A DNA stretch of 11,659 nucleotides from Coemansia sp. RSA 922. Lineage: Eukaryota; Kickxellomycota; Kickxellomycetes; Kickxellales; Kickxellaceae. This document shows, piece after piece, positions 7,795 through 11,659 of this stretch. The notes under the pieces were generated by a model that saw nothing but the letters and a program-made list of their open reading frames with translations, was not told where the DNA came from and did not search any database. A program made the translations under genes and the position numbers. The stretch is from contig JANBQS010000808.1 in assembly GCA_027577415.1 (NCBI GenBank), forward strand, positions 1 through 11,659. Reading direction: 5' to 3'. Every line of letters starts with the position of its first letter. The stretch's first letter is position 1.

Positions 7795-7810
7795 TTTGTC
7801 GATCGACAAA
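7795..7810. repeat. Perfect 16-bp palindrome
   Basis: TTTGTCGATCGACAAA equals its own reverse complement. It has no loop, so it fits a dimeric DNA-binding protein site better than a hairpin terminator. It lies 150 bases before the methionine synthase ATG and 172 before the WD40 ATG. Confidence 0.6.
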
Positions 7811-7889
7811 GTCGTAAATCGCACCAAGAAAGGGGGCTTGCATGGTACCATCTGTGGCCTTGGGTACCTTCTCCCTCCTTTCTTCCCTT

Positions 7890-7898
7890 TATAAAAAA
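7890..7898 (+). promoter_or_regulatory. TATA box of methionine synthase
   Basis: TATAAAAAA lies 62 bases before the ATG at 7961 and follows a C/T-rich run. Spacing and orientation suit a core promoter with a short 5' UTR. Confidence 0.5.
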
Positions 7899-7960
7899 TT
7901 TTGAACACCTATATTTCTTAATCACATATATTACCCCTTGACTTCTTTTTTTGTACCTTC

Positions 7961-10900
7961 ATGGCTCCTATTTCTACTGTTCCCGCTGGATTTGAGAGCC
8001 GGCGTGCGGCTACCGAGTACATCGAGAGCGAGATTAAGAAGCGCATCATGTTCCTTGATGGTAAGTTGACAACTTGCCTAGTTGCTTAACAAAAAATATC
8101 CCCTTTGTCTCTTCTCCTAAAGTTGGGCCGTTTGTTCTGACTATGACATTGCTCTTTAAAGAGTAGGCGCGATGGGTACCCAGATCCAGAACCTGCGGCT
8201 GTCTGAGGAGGACTTTCGTGGCGAGCGGTTCAAGGATCACTCGCATGACCTGAAGGGCAACAACGACCTGCTGGTGTTCACGCAGCCCAAGGCCATCTAC
8301 GGTATTCACCGTAACTATCTCCTTGCCGGTGCCGACTTTGTTGAAACCAACACGTTCTCGGGAACCACGATTGCTCAGGCCGACTACGGTATGGAGTCTG
8401 TTGTCTACGAGCTGAACAAAATTGCGGCTGAGATTGCCAGGGATGCTTGTGCCGACATGCTCAAGGAGACTCCCGACAGGCCTCGCTTTGTGTGTGGAGC
8501 TATTGGCCCCACCAACCGTACCTGTTCAATCTCGCCGTCAGTGGATAACCCGAGCTTCCGCAATGTCACGTTTGACGAGCTGGTCGTGGCCTACACTGAG
8601 CAAATCCGGGGTCTTTTGGATGGTGGCTCAGATGTGATCCTCGTTGAGACTATCTTTGACACGCTGAATGCCAAGGCCGCGTTGTTTGCTGTTGACACGC
8701 TGTTCGACGATGGCGAATACGAGCGTGTGCCAGTATTTATCTCGGGCACCATCGTGGACATGTCTGGGCGCACACTGTCGGGACAAACCGGTGAGGCATT
8801 TATCACCAGTGTCGCTCATGCCGAGCCCTTGGCGATTGGTCTGAACTGTGCGCTGGGCGCTAACCAGATGCGGCCGTTCGTTCAGAACATCGCTAGCTTC
8901 ACCTCGTCGTATGTGATCTGCTATCCGAATGCCGGCCTGCCCAATACCTTTGGCGAATACGACGAGACACCCGAAGAGATGGCGGAAAATGTCAGCGTGT
9001 TTGCGCGCGAGGGGCTTGTCAACATCCTGGGTGGCTGCTGTGGTACGACTCCCGCTCACATCAAGGCTATCTACGATGCGTGCAAGGACTTTAAGCCCCG
9101 TGTGCCTGGCGCTGACATTCGCAAGGAGAAGCTAGTGCTGAGTGGTCTCGAGCCATTGATTTATGACGAGAACAGCAACTTTTTGAACATTGGTGAGCGC
9201 TGCAACGTCGCTGGTTCGCGCAAGTTTGCCAAGCACATTGTCAATGGCGAGTTTGAAGAGGCATTGGCGATTGCTCGCGCACAAGTCGAGAACGGCGGCC
9301 AAGTCATTGACATTAACATGGACGAGGGCATGCTTGACGGCGTTGCTGCCATGACGCGGTTCCTTAACTTGATCTCCACTGAGCCCGATGTGGCCAAGGT
9401 GCCGCTAATGGTGGATTCGTCGAATTTCGCCGTTGTTGAAGCGGGTCTCAAGTGTGCGCAAGGCAAGTGTATCGTCAACAGCATCAGTCTCAAGGAGGGC
9501 GAGGAGGAGTTTATTAAAAAGGCGCGACTCATCAAGCGCTACGGCGCGGCGATGGTAGTGATGGCGTTCGACGAGGTTGGCCAGGCCGTTGAGTGCGCGC
9601 ACAAGTTCCAAGTGTGCGAGCGCTCATACCGCTTGTTGGTCGACAAGGTCGGCTTCAACGCCAACGACATTATCTTTGACCCCAACATCCTGACCATTTG
9701 TACGGGCATGGAGGAGCACAACAACTACGGCGTCGAATTCGTCCACGTATGTAGCGAGATCAAGTCCAGACTCCCTGGAGCCAAGATCTCGGGTGGTGTG
9801 TCTAATCTGTCGTTCTCCTTCCGTGGTAAAGAGACCATTCGCCAAGCGATGCACTCTGTGTTCCTCTACCACGCTATCAAGGCCGGTATGGACATGGGTA
9901 TCGTCAACCCTGGGTTCCTGACGATCTACGACGAGATCCCCAAGGACCTGCTTCAGATCTGTGAAGATGCCTTGTGGAATCGTGACCCTGAAGCAACCGA
10001 AAAGCTGCTGGAGTATGCTCAGAGCCATGGCAAAGACGTGACGGCAAAGGTCGAGGAGGAGGAGTGGCGCGCGCAGCCAGTGCGCAGCCGCTTGAAGCAC
10101 GCCCTAGTCAAGGGTATCACAAAGTTTGTCGTCGAGGACACCGAAGAGGCTCGCCTCGACAAGGCCAGCTACCCGCGCCCTCTCAACGTCATCGAGGGCC
10201 CGCTAATGGACGGCATGAGTGTGGTAGGCGACTTGTTTGGTGCAGGCAAGATGTTCTTGCCTCAAGTGATCAAGTCGGCTCGCGTGATGAAGAAGGCCGT
10301 CGCGCATCTCATTCCCTTCATGGAGGAAGAGCGACTAGCCAACCTCCAGGGCGCCGACGCAGGGGACGCAAACGACATGTACAATGGCACGGTTGTCATT
10401 GCTACAGTCAAGGGCGATGTTCACGATATTGGTAAGAACATTGTCGGCGTCGTGCTGGGCTGCAACAACTACAGAGTCGTCGACTTGGGAGTTATGACGC
10501 CCTGCGAAAAGATTATCGAGATGGCCATAAAGGAGAAGGCCGACTTTATCGGTTTGTCGGGCTTGATTACGCCGTCGCTGGATGAAATGATACACGTTGC
10601 CAAGGAGCTGGAACGGGCTGGGCTCAAGATCCCCCTGCTGATCGGTGGTGCTACTACGTCCAAGACTCACACGGCAGTCAAGATTGCTCCCCGCTACACG
10701 GCGCCTGTTATTCACATATTGGACGCCTCGCGTACAGTCGTTGTAGTGTCAAACTTGCTCGACAAGACATTGCGCGACGACTTTATTGCTGAGCTTGACG
10801 AGGAGTACGACGAGGTCCGTGACGATCACTATGACTCGCTAAAGGACCGCCGCTACTTGACCCTAGAGGAGGCGCGCAGCAAGGCGTTGCGTATCGAGTG

Positions 10901-11659
10901 GGAGCGGCCTGAGAACCTGCCACCAAAGCCTCACATGGTTGGCCACAAGGTCTACGAGGATGTTGACCTCAACGAGCTCTTGCCGTTTATCGATTGGAAC
11001 CCCTTCTTCCATGTGTGGCAGCTCCGCGGCAAGTATCCTAATCGTGGCTATCCCAAGCTGTTTAACGATGCCTCGGTGGGCGAGGAGGCGCGGCGCTTGT
11101 TTGGCGAGGCCCAAGCCATGCTGCGCGATCTCATTGATAAGCGTCGTGTTCGTGCCTCTGCAATCGTCAGCATCCTGCCGGCCAACGCCAAGGGTGATGA
11201 CATTGTTGTGTATAAGGACGAGTCGCGCACTGAGGTTGCGGGTACTTACCACGGACTTCGCCAGCAGGCCGAGAAGGACAGGGAGAGCACTGACCCTTAC
11301 CTCTGCTTGTCGGACTTTATTGCGCCAGCTAGCGGAGGCATTCCCGACTACATCGGCAGCATTTCTGCCTCTGCTGGCTTTGGCGTGGACGAGTTGGCTG
11401 CGGCCTATGAAGCTGACAACGACGACTACTCGGCTATCATGGTCAAGGCGCTGGCTGATCGCCTTGCTGAGGCTCTCACGGAGAAGCTGCACCAGGACAT
11501 GCGCCGCGAGCTGTGGGGCTTTGCGCCCAACGAGTCGCTGGACACTGAGGATCTGCTTAGCATCAAGTACCAAGGTATTCGTCCGGCTCCTGGATATCCC
11601 AGCCAGCCTGACCACTCCGAGAAAACCACGATGTGGAAGCTGGGCAGCATTGCCGAGAG
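7961..11659 (+). CDS. MTR: Cobalamin-dependent methionine synthase (partial, 3' end cut)
   Basis: This enzyme moves a methyl group from 5-methyltetrahydrofolate via methylcobalamin to homocysteine, giving methionine and tetrahydrofolate in the cytosol. Exon 1 is 7961-8060, the intron 8061-8166 (GTAAGT...GAGTAG, phase 1), and exon 2 runs open to the window end. 1197 whole codons are present; about 70 C-terminal residues are expected beyond. All four modules are visible. Homocysteine domain (about 20-345): zinc ligands C261, C324, C325 (GGCCGTT). Pterin domain (about 370-640): [15 protein letters not shown]450-[16 protein letters not shown] (574-587). B12 cap (about 700-760): [14 protein letters not shown]12 domain: GDVHDIGKN with H786 as the lower cobalt ligand (D784-x-H786-x-x-G789), then [13 protein letters not shown] and [12 protein letters not shown]. 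Activation domain (from about 950): D976 in FIDWNPFF and RPAPGYP (1172-1178) for AdoMet binding. No disabling change is seen. Most Dikarya lack this enzyme. Confidence 0.97.

Larger units (their letters stand above)
7624..7960. promoter_or_regulatory. Divergent promoter between WD40 gene and methionine synthase
   Basis: The 337 bases separate two head-to-head starts. They hold a perfect 16-bp palindrome (7795-7810), shorter palindromes AAGCGCGCTT (7727-7736) and ATGGTACCAT (7842-7851), a second GGTACC near 7863, a pyrimidine-rich block (7868-7890) and a TATA box (7890-7898) facing methionine synthase. No gene is visible. Confidence 0.65.

Noticed and set aside
7811..7960. Cobalamin riboswitch upstream of methionine synthase
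   Set aside because: No B12-box-like conserved core or suitable fold is apparent, and such riboswitches are not known in eukaryotic nuclear genes.
8591..10715. Several minus- and plus-strand frames of 60-160 residues within methionine synthase
   Set aside because: All lie in other frames of a fully recognised coding exon.
10863..11615. 250-residue open frame on the minus strand
   Set aside because: It is antisense to the activation domain of methionine synthase, which is open on the plus strand with all expected motifs. The antisense frame is a by-product of codon bias and shows no family signature.

Overview
The window looks like nuclear DNA of a fungus, probably an early-diverging one. 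The genes are compact and eukaryotic: GT-AG introns of about 86-127 bases, no operons, no ribosome-binding sites. The protein set is eukaryotic (centrin, TFIIH subunit Tfb3/MAT1, an augmin-like subunit, an EED-type WD40 protein, a Cst26/LCLAT1-type acyltransferase). A cobalamin-dependent methionine synthase points away from Dikarya, which normally use the B12-independent enzyme. Kickxellomycotina or another Zoopagomycota/Mucoromycota lineage is my best guess, but it is an inference from gene content only.

Layout: six genes alternate strictly in strand (-,+,-,+,-,+), giving three head-to-head promoters and two tail-to-tail junctions. (1) 176-2461 (-): eight-exon gene, reconstructed here as a 508-residue HAUS5-like augmin subunit. 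(2) 2918-3527 (+): two-exon centrin (CDC31), 169 residues, probably with an extra intron in its 5' UTR. (3) 3727-4944 (-): intronless PlsC-family lysophospholipid acyltransferase. (4) 5284-6276 (+): intronless Tfb3/MAT1, the RING subunit of the TFIIH CDK-activating kinase. (5) 6349-7623 (-): intronless WD40 propeller protein resembling EED/LRWD1. (6) 7961 to the window end (+): methionine synthase (MetH/MTR), two exons, cut by the window edge about 70 residues before its expected C-terminus.

Functional links: the HAUS5-like gene and centrin both serve microtubule-organising centres or spindles and share one 456-bp divergent promoter that contains an SBF-type and two forkhead-type motifs. The EED-like gene and methionine synthase share a 337-bp divergent promoter with a perfect 16-bp palindrome; if the EED assignment is right, a histone-methylation factor is paired with a gene that supplies methyl groups. 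The remaining pair (acyltransferase and Tfb3) shares a 339-bp promoter with a CACGTG E-box. No mobile element, CRISPR array, tRNA or rRNA was recognised. I found no clearly new system; the best leads are the mitotic divergent promoter, the fungal B12 enzyme, and the EED-like protein whose methyl-lysine cage appears to be missing.
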